Position numbers and translations under genes: made by a program
Assembly (NCBI GenBank): GCA_028274465.1
Contig: CM051455.1
Coordinates: forward strand, 116,473,547 to 116,537,546
Direction of reading: 5' to 3'
DNA length: 64,000 nucleotides
From: Plantago ovata
Lineage: Eukaryota; Streptophyta; Magnoliopsida; Lamiales; Plantaginaceae
Part shown: piece by piece, positions 1-11,179 of the stretch
Numbering within the stretch: position 1 is the stretch's first letter
Layout: each line of letters starts with the position of its first letter
Notes under the pieces: generated by a model
What the model saw: the letters and a program-made list of their open reading frames with translations, nothing else
What the model was told of the DNA's origin: nothing
Databases searched by the model: none

Positions 1-751
1 TGTTGTTAGAAACATGAAGAAATTCATCAGTAAGGAACTTGAAAGGCGAAAAGCAAAAGAGAACCTGAAAAAGCATCTTGGTAACAACTACCATAAATAC
101 AAGAATGAAGCTAGCTCGCTGAACAAGCAAGCCCAGCAAGCAAACTCTTCTGAAGAACCAGCAGTTGGCAATGATCTTTGCTTTTATTGCAAAAAGTCTG
201 GACACTTCAAAGCAAATTGTCCTTTGCTGAAAGGCAAATCTGCTGAAAAGAAGAAAAAGTTCAAAAGGGCTTTTATTGCTAAAGAAAAGAAAAAGCTTCA
301 AGCAAAAATCGATGCTCTTTGCATTGATACAAGCTCTGAAGACAGTGAGGTAGAGAGCTTAGATACTGAAGAAGAAGAAGCCACTCTTGATGTAGAGATT
401 GGCAAGGAAGTTTGTGGAATAGCTATGGAAGCTTATCCAGATGTGTCAAACTACGAATTCTGCCTCATGGCCGGTCAGGTAAGTTGTCCTACCTCTGACT
501 CCGATTCAGAAAGTGAAGATGATATTGACCTTGATAGAATTCAAAGAGAAATCGAAAGATTTGAGAAAACTCTAGCAAACAGGAAGAGAAACTATAAAAT
601 GCTGAACTTCTGACTAAGCAAACTACTGAAAAGTATGTCTTGCTGAGCGCTGAGTCAGAAAAGAAGGATACTGAAATATTGCATCTCAAGAAATTAATTG
701 CTGAAGTTACAGAGATGAATTCTCAAATGGCATTAGAATTGGAAGAGTATC
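1..751 (+). pseudogene. Sirevirus-like Copia element S1: gag, C-terminal part
   Basis: The frame is open from the window edge through 613, so the N-terminal part of Gag lies outside the window. A retroviral-type zinc knuckle C-x2-C-x4-H-x4-C is visible (C56, C59, H64, C69 counted from the Met at 14). Lysine-rich and then acidic stretches follow. After the stop at 611-613 a different frame continues as a Leu/Glu/Lys-rich coiled-coil-like segment up to about 746, so there is a frameshift near 600. The reading then breaks off at a 2.4 kb solo LTR and resumes at 3153. Gag would form the particle and bind element RNA through the knuckle. The lineage assignment comes from the downstream pol, hairpin repeats and polypurine tract. 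The copy is dead. Confidence 0.85.
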
Positions 752-3147
752 TCTAACGCCCCGTATTTTATTTTATTTTATTTTAATTATTTAATTACCT
801 GAATAAATTAATTTATTTGGTAGTTATTTAATTTCCTTCCCGCGCAAACGAATTCGTCATTTGATAGTTCGCGTGGATTTAATTTGCCCCGTTCCATTTC
901 GGATCAGCTAGCAAGCTGATCTTTAAAGCCCAATTCGAATTGGACTGTTGGCCTAGTTCCTTCTTGGCCCAATCTTCAAAACCCTAAATTTGTGTCCACC
1001 TTCCCTTCCCCTCCCTCACTTCAACGCCACACACATACACAGAAAAGAAAAGTTCTCGAAAAGTTCTCTTCTCTTCTGTCTCTCTCACCCGACTCCACCA
1101 TCTTCACCAAACTCCATTGTTACACCATCATCATCTCGTCTTATCATCATCAAAACGACCACCATCATCAAGCAACCCATCATCAATCATCCATTTGTCC
1201 ACCAAGCTCCGTTCCGGATCCGTCCCTTACCGATTCGTGCTGCTGCTGTATCGATCCGATTCGCTCCGTTCCGGCATCGTCTGTCCCGATCTCGCTCCGT
1301 TTCCGGTCCGTTCGTGTTCTGTTTCATTCCAGCTCCGTCTTGGTTGCTCCGCCGTTCGCCGCCGTACCCCATTTTTGTTCTGTCCGTGCAAGACTCCGGC
1401 AACCGGCCCGGTTCTGCTCCGATTCATTTCCGTCCAACTTTGCCCCGGCTCCGCCTGCCCCGTTCGATCAGTGCTGCTTCGATCCAGTTTCGTCCCTGAG
1501 CCGTTTCTGCTCGTCTATTCCTCCGATTCCGTTTTCAATTCCGGTAAGTAGATTACAACCTTCTGTTCTGCTCGTTTTCTCCATCCTCTCGATTCAAATC
1601 GCGATTTAGATTTCATTTTAACCTTACCCTCTTTTTAATTCACAGATTGTTGCTTCTCCGTTCACATTCGAAGGCAAACTCTGTTTTTTTCCCCTATTGT
1701 TCTAACTTCTTCTTTTGGACATTTTTACCCCTGCTGCTTTTGACCTTGAAATTGAACCGAGACTTGGGAAAGTTTTGGACTTGTGTTGTGTTGTTATTTG
1801 TGAACTGTTCGATCTTGACCATACGAATGTTGACCGAATCTGGACAATTGACCTCGTTTATTGACTGACTTGGACTTTTGAGTAATGATCTGAGGACCTG
1901 TGGACTGTTTTGGTTTGACTAGAACCTGTGAGGGCCGTTTTGATAATTCTGGAAATGTTAAAGGATCTTTTTACAATTATGTTTTGACCTATATTGACTG
2001 ACAGTGTACTAGTTAAGAGATTTTTTGGCTTGTTGGGCTTGTTTGTACTTTTCGAAATTAAAAGAGGACTTTTCTGCAAATCCTGATTTGAGGGTAAATT
2101 TGCCTTTTCTCTTGACCTCGACTGTTTGGAGATAGTTGGAGTTTTTGGTGAACTGTTTTGTTGATTCGGAAACTTGTGAGTTTGTTGAGTAATTTCTTAA
2201 ACTTAAAGAAGTTTTCTGCATTTGTTTTGTGAAGGGCAAAATGGTAATTTTACTGTTGAGGGTATTCTGGTAATTTTGTAATCTGACTTTAAAGCGTTTT
2301 CTAAAAGCTAGTAAGTTATTAGTTCTTGTCTTGGTGAAGTAAGTAGTTGCCTTCTAGCTTAGTTGGTTAAGGGTTGTGTTACTAACTTAGAGCTCCCGAG
2401 TTCAAGCCCCTCCTTTGCCACTTCTTTTCCGACTTTTTTACTTCCATTCGTTTAGCGAACTTCGACTTCTAGTTCATAACTAGATACTTCCTATTTAGGT
2501 TCTCCGATCGATAGCTCTTAACTCGTTGTGCTTTTGAGGATCTTTGCTTGCAAGTTTAAGGTGAGTGTTCACCCCTAAACTTATCTATTTGTGAAAAACT
2601 GGAAGGCTACGTGACTATCTGTACCTATTACTATATATACTGTTTTACTGTATGCTTCCGCGTAAAAGTAACTAAGTCCTAAGTATGACTATTTACTTTC
2701 TTTGTTTATTGCTACTCTGTTCTGGATTAACTTTTCTGCAGGAACACTTCTCGGTGTTTGGTTATCCGTATCTGTATCTGTTTACTTTCTGTTTGTTAAC
2801 TTAGAACCTCACTGAGATCCTTTATCTCACACTCTCTTTGTTTTCAAAACTCCTTTCTTCCAGATACTACTAAGGATGCACGCGAGTAGGATACCAGCGA
2901 CTGAGAGAAGGGTTTGGGGTGTCTTTGGGAATTTTATTTCAAAATAAGAATATGAAACTTTCACTGTCTTCAATAGTTGTTATTCATTTGATTTCTAAGT
3001 TACTATGGGATATTTACTTGATTTTGTTAGCGCTGTGCGTGTCAAATATTATTATGGCATTTATTGCCGACCGTTGTTTTTTAAAAGTTATTTCGGATTT
3101 TCTCTTTTCAAGAAATTATTTTGTTTTTAAAAACCGGTACCGTTACA
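752..3147 (+). mobile_element. Solo LTR of an unidentified LTR retrotransposon, inserted in S1 gag
   Basis: The insertion is bounded by a perfect 5-bp duplication GTATC (747-751 and 3148-3152). Its ends are inverted: TCTAACGCC at the left and CGTTACA at the right, i.e. the common plant TGTAACG...CGTTACA LTR type with the second base mutated from G to C. There is no primer site, polypurine tract or coding domain, so it is a solo LTR, about 2.4 kb long. A CT-rich leader-like stretch spans about 990-1540 and ends in a splice-donor-like GGTAAGTA at 1543-1550. The orientation is nominal. Long LTRs of this terminal type are common in Gypsy elements, but the lineage cannot be fixed without internal sequence. 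Confidence 0.85.
2341..2425 (+). repeat. tRNA-derived (SINE-like) segment inside the solo LTR
   Basis: The segment contains TAGCTTAGTTGG, which fits a pol III A box, and about 40 bp downstream GAGTTCAAGCC, which fits a B box. Spacing and order are those of a tRNA head. It does not fold as a full tRNA by eye, and I found no clear SINE 3' tail or TSD, so it may be a decayed SINE or an old tRNA-derived part of the LTR. Confidence 0.45.
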
Positions 3148-3152
3148 GTATC

Positions 3153-4041
3153 AATCCTCAATTCTAAAGTTACTTGCTGAAATACAAGAAATGAAAAGGA
3201 TGAAAGTCAATTTCAAATCTTATGCTGGCGCTAGTAACACGCTGACTGAACTAAACTCCTATTTGAGAGACCCATCTCAGAAAGAAGGTTTAGGTGCAAC
3301 GTATGAATGTGATGATGTAATAATCTTGAGTAAAGACAAATCACCAATCACCTTTGTTCGTGCAACTGATAGTGGTCAACCAGAACTCTATCAGATTGGT
3401 CAATCTAAGGTTGCTGAAATAAGCAATCAAGTACCTACGACCTTAAAGCCCGTTGTTTCCACTCAAAGTAACAAAACTTTAAAAGGAATACAGGTTGTTG
3501 AAAAGCAAACTGTTTAGAAAAAGGATGTTGTAAAGCATTCCGCCAAACAAGTTGCTGAAAATGAATTTGTTAAAACTAAAGGCATGATTACTAAAAGTTA
3601 TCAGAAGACCTTTGCTGACAAACCTGAATCGAGTAAGATTGTTGAGACAAAAGCTCAGCACTCACCGAAAAGTGGACTTGTATTCAGAACCAAGCAAAGT
3701 CAACTCTTTCATAAGTATAAGCAAAGTCATCAAAGATACTTCAAAGAGATGAACAAAACCAAGCCTAAGAGTTCTGACAAAACTCAAAATGCTAGGACTA
3801 GAAGGAACCTTGCCAGAAAAGAACTTACTGAAAAGTATGTTCAGCTAAAGGGTCAACCAAGCAAGACACCACATCAGAGAGTGGACTTGATTAGCAATGA
3901 TCAAAAGTCTTTCGGTTCTAAGCCCTCTAGTTCCTCAGCAAGTAGAAAACAAGTCAAAGTTGAAAAACTCAAGACTTGGGTTTCCACTGGACGTTTTCTT
4001 GAACATGTTAATGGACATCCAATATTGGATAATTAACTTGT
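3153..4041 (+). pseudogene. S1 gag-pol linker region (continuation after the solo LTR)
   Basis: Reading continues from the gag piece at the GTATC duplication and runs in one frame through 3191-3514 to an in-frame TAG at 3515-3517. It then continues in the same frame (3584-4036) to a stop. The protein is rich in Lys, Ser and Gln without catalytic motifs, as expected for the region between the zinc knuckle and the protease in Sirevirus-type Copia polyproteins. A frameshift near 4040 separates it from the protease frame. Its function is not recognisable beyond being part of the gag-pol polyprotein. Confidence 0.7.
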
Positions 4042-5919
4042 TTGCTCTTGATTGTGCAGACTTCAACCACGGAGACAAACAATGCAATTTGGCACTTTGA
4101 CAGTGGTTGTGGAAAGCACATGACGGGCAACAAGAAAAACCTTATAAACTATAGACGGTGGTCTAAAGGTCAAACAATAAGGTTTGCTGGTGGAGGCTTT
4201 GATTCTACTAAAGGTTATGGTGACGTGAAGTTAGGATGCATTACCATTTCGGGAGTTCTTTATGTCAAAAATCTTAAGTTTAACCTTTTCAGCATGAGCC
4301 AATTCGCTGACAAAGGTTACTTCATCAAAATCAAAAGTGATGAATGTAAACTTATTGACTTTGAGACAAAAAAGGTTATTATGGTTGCTAGAAGATCAGG
4401 AGGTCTTTATACCGTAGATTGGTCTTCAACAATCGTTGAAAAATGCCTTGTCTCAGATCATGATTGCCTCGCTGAAAAAGCATGGTTATGGCATAAACGA
4501 ACAAGTCACCTAAACTTCAAGACGCTGAATAAGCTGTCTAAAAAGGCACTTGTAGTTGGATTACCTAAGGTTACTTTTAAGAAGGATGGTGTTTGCAATG
4601 CATGTCATCAAGGAAAGCAAACCAAATCTTCTTTCAAGAATAAGGCAGTACCGTCAACTACAAAACCTTTACAACTCTTGCACATGGACTTGTTTGAATC
4701 TTCTTCAACAAGCTATGCTGGCAAGAAGTATGGTCTGGTGGTGGTAGATGACTATTCAAGATTCACTTGGGTAGTATTTATCAAACACAAGACTGAAACA
4801 AGGACTGAAATACCTAACTTATTGAACAAGCTTGAAGTCATGGAAAATGACAAGGTAAAAGTCATAAGAACAGACTATGGTACTGAGTTTGTAAACCAGT
4901 ACATAACTGAGTATTGCACTTCAAAAGGCATACAACATCAGTTATCCTCAGTAAGGACACATCAACAAAATGGTGTTGCTGAAAGGAAGAATCGTACCCT
5001 TAAGGAAGCAGCTAGAACGATGCTTGCTGACACTGAAATAAGTTAAGCTTATTGGGTTGAAGCGATTAATACCGCTTGCTATACTCAAAATAGATGCTTG
5101 ATAACTAAGGAATACAACAAAACTCCCTATGAGTTATTTGTTGGAAGACCTCCTAACATCACCCATCTAAGAGTGTTTGGTTGCAAATGCTTTGTTCTGA
5201 ACAATGGTAGAGAATACTTAAGAACATTTCAACCAAAGAAAGACGAAGTGATATTTCTTGGCTAGTCCTTGCATAGTAAAGCTTATAGAGTTTACAACAA
5301 AAAGGCACAAAAGATCGAAGAATCAATGCATGTTGTATTCTATGAAAAATCACAAGGAGTCCCTGCTGAAGAAGAAATATCAGAATGTATGAACAAATTA
5401 CTCATACACGAGCAAAGAACTGAATCTGATGCTAGGAATATCAAATCAATTGAACTAAATGATGATTCTGACAATGACTCTCCTCCCCCAAGTCATGACA
5501 AGATAAATATAGTTCATGATAAAGAATTTCCGGCTAAAGACGCAGTTGCTCTAGATATTGCTGAAACTACGCAACTTTCTGTGTCTGCTGATGAGTTACC
5601 TCAAACCAGCAATGCTAAACAAGTAGTTGTTGATGAACCAATTTCAGCAGAGACACAACAAGATACCAGTAGTACTGAACAAGTACATGCTGAAGAGTCA
5701 CATGCTGAAACGCAAACTTATCCACATCCAAATAGCAGAAAACCTGTTAATAAGTCGATTAGAGATCATCCCTCTACGGATATGATTGGTGATATTGACA
5801 AACGCCAAGTGACTAGATCTAAAGTATTTACTAATCAAGAACTTGCTGAAGAAGCAAATGTCATTGAAGTAGAAGCTTATTCTCTTGCTTTGTTTCAGAA
5901 ATTGAACCTAAGACCATAG
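4042..5919 (+). pseudogene. S1 pol: aspartic protease, GAG-pre-integrase and integrase
   Basis: The protease motif is D-S-G at residues 20-22, counted from 4042. A GAG-pre-integrase zinc region (HKRTSH...CNAC) follows near residues 151-188. The integrase core has D216, D278 and E314, i.e. D-x61-D-x35-E, the canonical DDE spacing. The frame is broken by TAA at 5044-5046 and TAG at 5263-5265 but continues in the same frame to 5919. The C-terminal part (from 5269) is an acidic Ser/Thr-rich integrase tail. A frameshift between about 5890 and 5955 separates it from the reverse transcriptase. The enzyme would process the polyprotein and insert the cDNA; this copy cannot. Confidence 0.92.
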
Positions 5920-7360
5920 AAGAAGCTTTAAAGCATTCTGAATGGATCAAGGCAATGCAAGAAGAAATGGATCAATTTGAAAGGAACAAAGTCTGGAAAC
6001 TTGTACCCCTTGCTGAAGGAAAGAAAGCAATTGGTACAAACTGGGTGTTCAGAAACAAGCTGAATGAGTCTGGAGAAGTAACAAGGAACAAAGCACGTTT
6101 AGTTGCTCAAGGTTACTGCCAGAATGAAGGATTGGACTATGATGAGTCTTATGCACCAGTTGCAAGATTGGATGCAATTAGACTTTTCTTAGCCTTTGCT
6201 TCTCACAATGACTTCACTGTTTATCAAATGGATGTTAAAAGTGCATTCCTAACTGGTGAGCTTGCTGAAGAAGTCTACCTAGAACAAGCCCCTGGCTTTG
6301 AACTTCCCTCAGAAACCAAGATGGTATACGAGCTTCAGAAAGTTGTATATGGTCTAAAGCAAGCACCAAGAGCTTGGTATGATACCTTAGCTAAGTTCTT
6401 GCTAGATAATGGTTTCAAGAAAGGTGAAGTTGATAAAACCTTATTTACCATGAAACATGATGGTAAAATATTCTTAGTCCAGATTTATGTGGATGACATA
6501 ATATTTGGATCTAAGGACAAGAAACTCTGTGATGATTTTTCCAAACTCATGACAAACAAGTTTGAAATGAGTATGATGGACAAATTGAATTATTTCCTAG
6601 GATTGCAAGTCAAGCAACTCAAAGATGGAATATTCATAAATCAAGCAAAGTATGCAAACGAAATGCTCATAAAGTTCAGGATCAAAGAGGAAGAAAAACC
6701 TGAAAAGATCCCTATGAGTGTTGGTACCAAATTGGGCTATACTAAACAAGATAAAAGTGTTGATGAACACAAGTATAGGAAGCTCATTGGTTCCTTGTTG
6801 TATCTAACAGAAAGTAGACCTGACATTCAGTATGCTGTTTGTGTGTGTGTAAGATTCCAATCTGATCCAAGAGAATCACATTACATAAAGGCACTTAAGA
6901 TACTGAAATATGTCAAAGGTACAGTCAATGTTGGATTATGGTATCCAAAAGATTCTGGATTGGAATTGGTTGGTTATTCTGATGTTGTTCATGGAGGATC
7001 AACTCTTGATAGAAAAAGTACTTCTGGAACTTGTCAGTTTCTAGGTACAAGATTAAAATATCGTGGTTCAGAAAGAAGCAAACCTGTGTTGCCAATTCGT
7101 CCACTGAATCTGAATACATTGCGGCTGGTTGTTGCACATCTCAAATCCTATGGATTCAGCAACAATTAAGAGATTATGGTATTTCTGCAAAGAAAACACC
7201 AATCTTTTGTGATAATACAAGTGCTATTGCTATCACGCAAAATCCTAAGTTCCACTCAAGGACAAAGCACATTGATATTAGACATCATTGCATTAGAGAT
7301 CATGTGGAAAAAGGAGACATTGAGGTTGTAAAAGTACCAAGTTATCGCTCTACCAGATAA
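5920..7360 (+). pseudogene. S1 pol: reverse transcriptase and RNase H
   Basis: This is a Copia-type RT_RVT2 domain. The invariant Asp of QMDVKSAFL lies at residue 93 (from 5955) and the catalytic YVDDIIFG begins at residue 178. Both metal-binding motifs are intact. RNase H follows, but a frameshift near 7040-7060 moves the end (STESEYIAA, then a CDNTSAI motif and a final HIDIRHH region) into the next frame, up to the stop at 7358-7360. With GAG-PR-IN-RT-RH order this is Ty1/Copia. The hairpin array and extra ORF downstream place it with Sirevirus-like elements. Confidence 0.93.
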
Positions 7361-7430
7361 TAGGTTCGCAATGCTAAGGTATAACCTTATTGATTGAACT
7401 ACCTCAATAAAAAGGGATACAATTGGTGGA

Positions 7431-7798
7431 TTGCTGAAACAGGCATTCAGCAAGCCAATGATTGCATAAAATTATTCCTTGAAAAGTTCCTTTCCACTGA
7501 TTTCTCTAAAAAGAAATGACTATATACTATATGTTTGATGAAACAGGCATTCAGCAAGTAATTCCTTCAAACCGGGTATTTGTTAGGAAACTTGATCATT
7601 TGCTGAGACGGAAACTCAGTAAGAAAACTTCAAAGATTGTTGAAACTGGTATTCAGACAATCAAGGATACTGAAACAGGTATTCAAGTATCAAAAGAATA
7701 ATCTGAGACGGGAACTCAGCAAAGAGCAAAATACTTCTCAGATTTTACCTAAGGATATCTCAATATAAAAAGAATTTGCTGAGATGGGAACTCAGAAA
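7431..7798 (+). repeat. Array of seven short imperfect palindromes downstream of pol
   Basis: Seven related units lie at about 7431, 7537, 7600, 7638, 7668, 7702 and 7776. The consensus is TGCTGA(A/G)AC(A/G)GG followed by (C/T/A)A(C/T)TCAGCA, so each unit can pair TGCTGA with TCAGCA around a loop of about 9 nt. The second base of the loop region varies while the arms persist. Multiple palindromic repeats in this position are a published hallmark of Sirevirus elements in other plants; the sequence of the unit differs here. Confidence 0.75.
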
Positions 7799-8236
7799 TA
7801 TCTTTTACCCTAAAGAAAAATGAGATATTTGATTAAGGGGGAATTTTCAGCAAATACAAGGCTTATTACTTGAAAAGGTAAGTGCTAAAGTCAGATTGAA
7901 TAAAATCGCTGAAAAGATTCTTATTTACTTCAACAAACAATTAGCGTTGGAGTAAAAGAGATCAAATCCCGTGAATCAAGGTATATTCAAAATTTGTGAC
8001 GTTAATCATGGCACAGATAAACGCGCTATAAATCATGACATAAAATACAATCGTGGCCATTGATTTTAAAGCAGTTGATGATCCAACGGTTGATATTACA
8101 AAGAGAAAGTATGCTCTGACGGTTTTATGTTAGTGGTCCACTACGCATTTAATGCAAAGGCTCCACTAACTCAATGAATCTCTGTTTTACCCTTGTTGAG
8201 AACTCAAAATCATTGAGCTTCTCACATAACAGAGAT

Positions 8237-8246
8237 ACTATATAAA
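8237..8246 (+). promoter_or_regulatory. TATA box upstream of the S1 extra ORF
   Basis: ACTATATAAA lies about 155 bp before the first Met of the extra ORF region (8396), followed by a leader rich in C, T and A. It suggests that the extra ORF had its own internal promoter. This rests on sequence appearance only. Confidence 0.4.
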
Positions 8247-8395
8247 TGAAGAGTTAGAGAAAGAAAAAATTCTTTAACTCACATTTCCTTTCTCTGCAAA
8301 TTTTTCTAGCATGTGTTCTGAATTACTGTACCTCCGGTCAAAAACAAAAATCTCTTTTTCGTACAACTCTCAACCTTCAAACTACTATATAAGAG

Positions 8396-11179
8396 ATGGC
8401 TCCCAAGACAATCTTCTAAGACCTCAAAATCCTCAAAGGCAGACAGTGCTGGAAAAAGCACTGCTCCTACTCCGGTTGAAACTCCGATGAAAAACACGGT
8501 GAAAATCGTGTTGGCTAACAACCGAATCACTGAAAGACCCATGCCTCCTGCATATCTTGACACTGCAAAGTGTGAACAGATGATGCAATGGGGAGGATTT
8601 GCAAAAGAGAAGTATATTAGATACTTCTATGAACAAAAACTGGACGAAGAAAACGTAGAGACGTTGAATTACATTAATCAATAAGGCCTACTTTTCTTCA
8701 TTACTGCTCGCACTAAGAAAGTGAGCATGCTGGACACCATGGAATTCTACAATAATGCAGAAGTCCAAACCCTTACTGATGGACAAGGAGTGACTGAAAA
8801 AGTGATTTCTACCACAGTTCAAGGAGTGAAAATCATCCTGAAATGGATTGATTTAGCCAACATCTTTCAGATTCCAACCACATTGAAGAGGACATCACTG
8901 AAACTGATGAAGAAATTGAAGCCTTCTACAGTGATGTCAGAAATGGAAGGATGAAGAAAGGCGAGATTGCTCCCGTGACTTGGACTAAGCACGTAAAAAG
9001 GAAGCATCTTTGCCATTCACTTGGTCTAGTAGCCCTGCTACTCATCAAATTTCTTGACTCCCAAGTTGGAGGAATTGACCAAGGAGGCCTGAGAAGGTGG
9101 CCTTTGTTGACGCATATATATGAAAGCAAAACTGAAATCAACTGGGCTAAGTACATTTTCAACAGGCTTGTTGATTGTGTTACAAAGTTCAGGGTTAAGG
9201 TTGAAGAAAACACAACCTCACCTTGGTTTCCAGTAATGTATGGATTGAAAATATGCTACATCCTTGAACATTTCAGGATTCAGCTAAGAAACCCATTGCC
9301 GATTAAGAAATCAGTATGCAATGTGGGAAGAACTTTTTACAAGCTGAATGGACCTAAGGTTGCTGACAAGAAGTCAAAGAAAGCAACAGCTGCAAATGTT
9401 GTTGATACTGATAACCAGTCTATGAATGCAACAGCTGCAAATGTTGCAGAAACTGATCAGCAACTTAGGTATACAACAGCTGCAAATGTTGCTGAGAATG
9501 CAACAGCTGCAGATGTTACTATTGATACTGCTGCGGTTGCTGACACTACTGCACCCAGCAAGAGATCCAAGAAGAAAAGGAAAGCTGATGATGACACTCA
9601 AACTGCAGCTTCATCAGCTGATCCTATTCCTAAGAAGGCACGGACAAAGACCTTCCCAAGAAAGAAAACAACGACACGTAAGTCTGTTCCAATTGTCCAT
9701 GTAATTCAGGATGACGATGTTCCAGTGGTTGCTGAAACGCAAGCCACTGTAGTAGATGTTGCTGAAGTGTTTGCAGAAGCCTTCAGCAATCCAATTAACT
9801 TGGATTCATCTGCTGAAGAAAGACCACATGGCAGTGGAAATGAAAATCCTGCCTTAGAACGCCTAGAAGATATCTACATTGTAGATAATCTTGATGACAA
9901 CACTCTGGAACCACCAAGTGACATTGCTACAGATTTGAGAAAAGCTGCACTTGCTAAAAGTGTCGCAGAAGAGACAGTTGCTGAAATAGCAACTAGTCCA
10001 GTCCGAGAAATTGCTGAAGCTGCAATTGCTGAAGAACCAGTTGCTGAGACTGCAATGGTTCAAGTCCCAAAGGTTGCTGAAACACAACAAGAGACAGTAT
10101 TCGACGACGCATCTCATGATGCTGAGAATATTAGACCAATTTCACCGATAACTTCTATTGACAAAGTCCAACTGGTGCTGACTGACCTAAGCCAGCAAAT
10201 GGACTTGGAGATTGATGAAATCTCCAATAAGTCTGTAGACCTGTTCATGACAAGTAGTGAACTTAGAGGTCAAGATGTCTCTGCTCAACTTGTCAATTCA
10301 GAGACAAGGGAGATTGCTGAATCTGCACAGCCCTCTCAATTAGAGCAAGAGAAGAAGTCTGTTGAAGAACAAGTCCCAGATAATGAAGCTGCTATCAATG
10401 CTGAAAGGACTGAGTCACCACCTGCCCTTCTGCAGCAGGTAGTTAACTCAGATATAAGCAAAACTTCACTATCTGAAACTTTATCTTTAGCTAATATAAT
10501 TATTTCTTTACAGACTTCTCAAGATACAAGTCAGAAGATTGCTGAAACTGCTGCACCAGAATCCACAACTCCTGTTCAGCACGTAGATGAGCATTTTGGT
10601 TAATCTACTAAGTTTGACAACTTAGTACTTGTATCTAATATTAAGTTATTTCAGGATGAACAATTCGAGGATGCTGCCACAGCCCCTGAAGAAATGGAAA
10701 TAGTACCCGCACAACTCAGTGTGCAACATGAGCTTGCTGAAAGTCAGCAGGTAAACCATGTTACAGTTTTAGACTCTAAAACTATTTTCCAAAAAATTCT
10801 TGAAATTAACTTTACTCTTATTCAAGCTCAAAAGGAGAACGATGAAGTGGTTCACATCACGAAAGCTCTTGAAGTTAGTTCTGAAGAACTATACTCAAAC
10901 TTAAAAAAGAACACTTTGACCAGAGTTGCTAAGTCTGTCAGAAACTGGCAAAGGTATAGAAGGATGGATTTTTTAGATCTTCACATCCATCTGTCCAATG
11001 AGAAGAAGAGAAATTCTCTACTCAAACTTGAGACGTTTGTACACTCAATACTTCCAGAAGAACTCTCATATTCTCAGCAAATGAGTTCAAGTTTGATTGC
11101 TACAATCAGAGAGAATATGAAAGAAAAGTTTAAGAGTGCCTCTCCAGCTGAACAAGTTGTGATGATCAAGGGTTCCTTT
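8396..11179 (+). pseudogene. S1 extra ORF downstream of pol (env-like/aORF), part 1
   Basis: This is a long ORF in the same sense as pol, in the place where many Sirevirus-like elements carry an additional or env-like ORF. The N-terminal third (8396-9350, with at least two frameshifts, near 8680 and 8890) is a conserved-looking globular segment. The long open stretch 8951-10603 then becomes low-complexity, with repeats of the type AETATAANVAE and many Val-Ala-Glu runs. A TAA at 10601-10603 interrupts it. The piece 10694-11179 is in the same frame and coiled-coil-like. No signal peptide or membrane segment is evident, so 'envelope' is only a positional label. The ORF is cut at 11179 by the Copia insertion and continues at 31319. 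Function unknown. Confidence 0.65.
10439..10654 (+). other. Possible intron in the S1 extra ORF
   Basis: A GT donor after ..CTGCAGCAG (10438) and an AG acceptor in TTATTTCAG (10654) bracket 216 nt, a multiple of three. Both ends fall on codon boundaries of the surrounding frame, and the interval contains the only stop (10601-10603) between the two open pieces. A second acceptor-like TTTCTTTACAG ends at 10513. The alternative is simply a stop mutation. Confidence 0.35.

Larger units (their letters stand above)
7361..8395 (+). other. S1 non-coding region between pol and the extra ORF
   Basis: There is no credible ORF. It holds the hairpin-repeat array (7431-7798), a purine tract with five G (about 7836-7845) that resembles an internal polypurine tract, and an AT-rich promoter-like stretch ending in a TATA box at 8237. 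A 14-base match to the start of this element's own LTR (TGTTAGGAAACTTG) lies near 7581. Confidence 0.6.

Noticed and set aside
990-1609. Overlapping ORFs of 144-205 aa, Ser/Pro/His/Arg-rich, in the solo LTR
   Set aside because: They lie in a CT-rich leader-like stretch in several frames at once, with no domain; artefacts of base composition.
2341-2425. A functional tRNA gene
   Set aside because: The A and B boxes are present, but the acceptor stem and anticodon arm do not fold by eye.
8951-10603. Host structural gene with Ala/Val/Glu repeats
   Set aside because: It continues across the nested insertions into sequence shared with S2, so it belongs to the retroelement.
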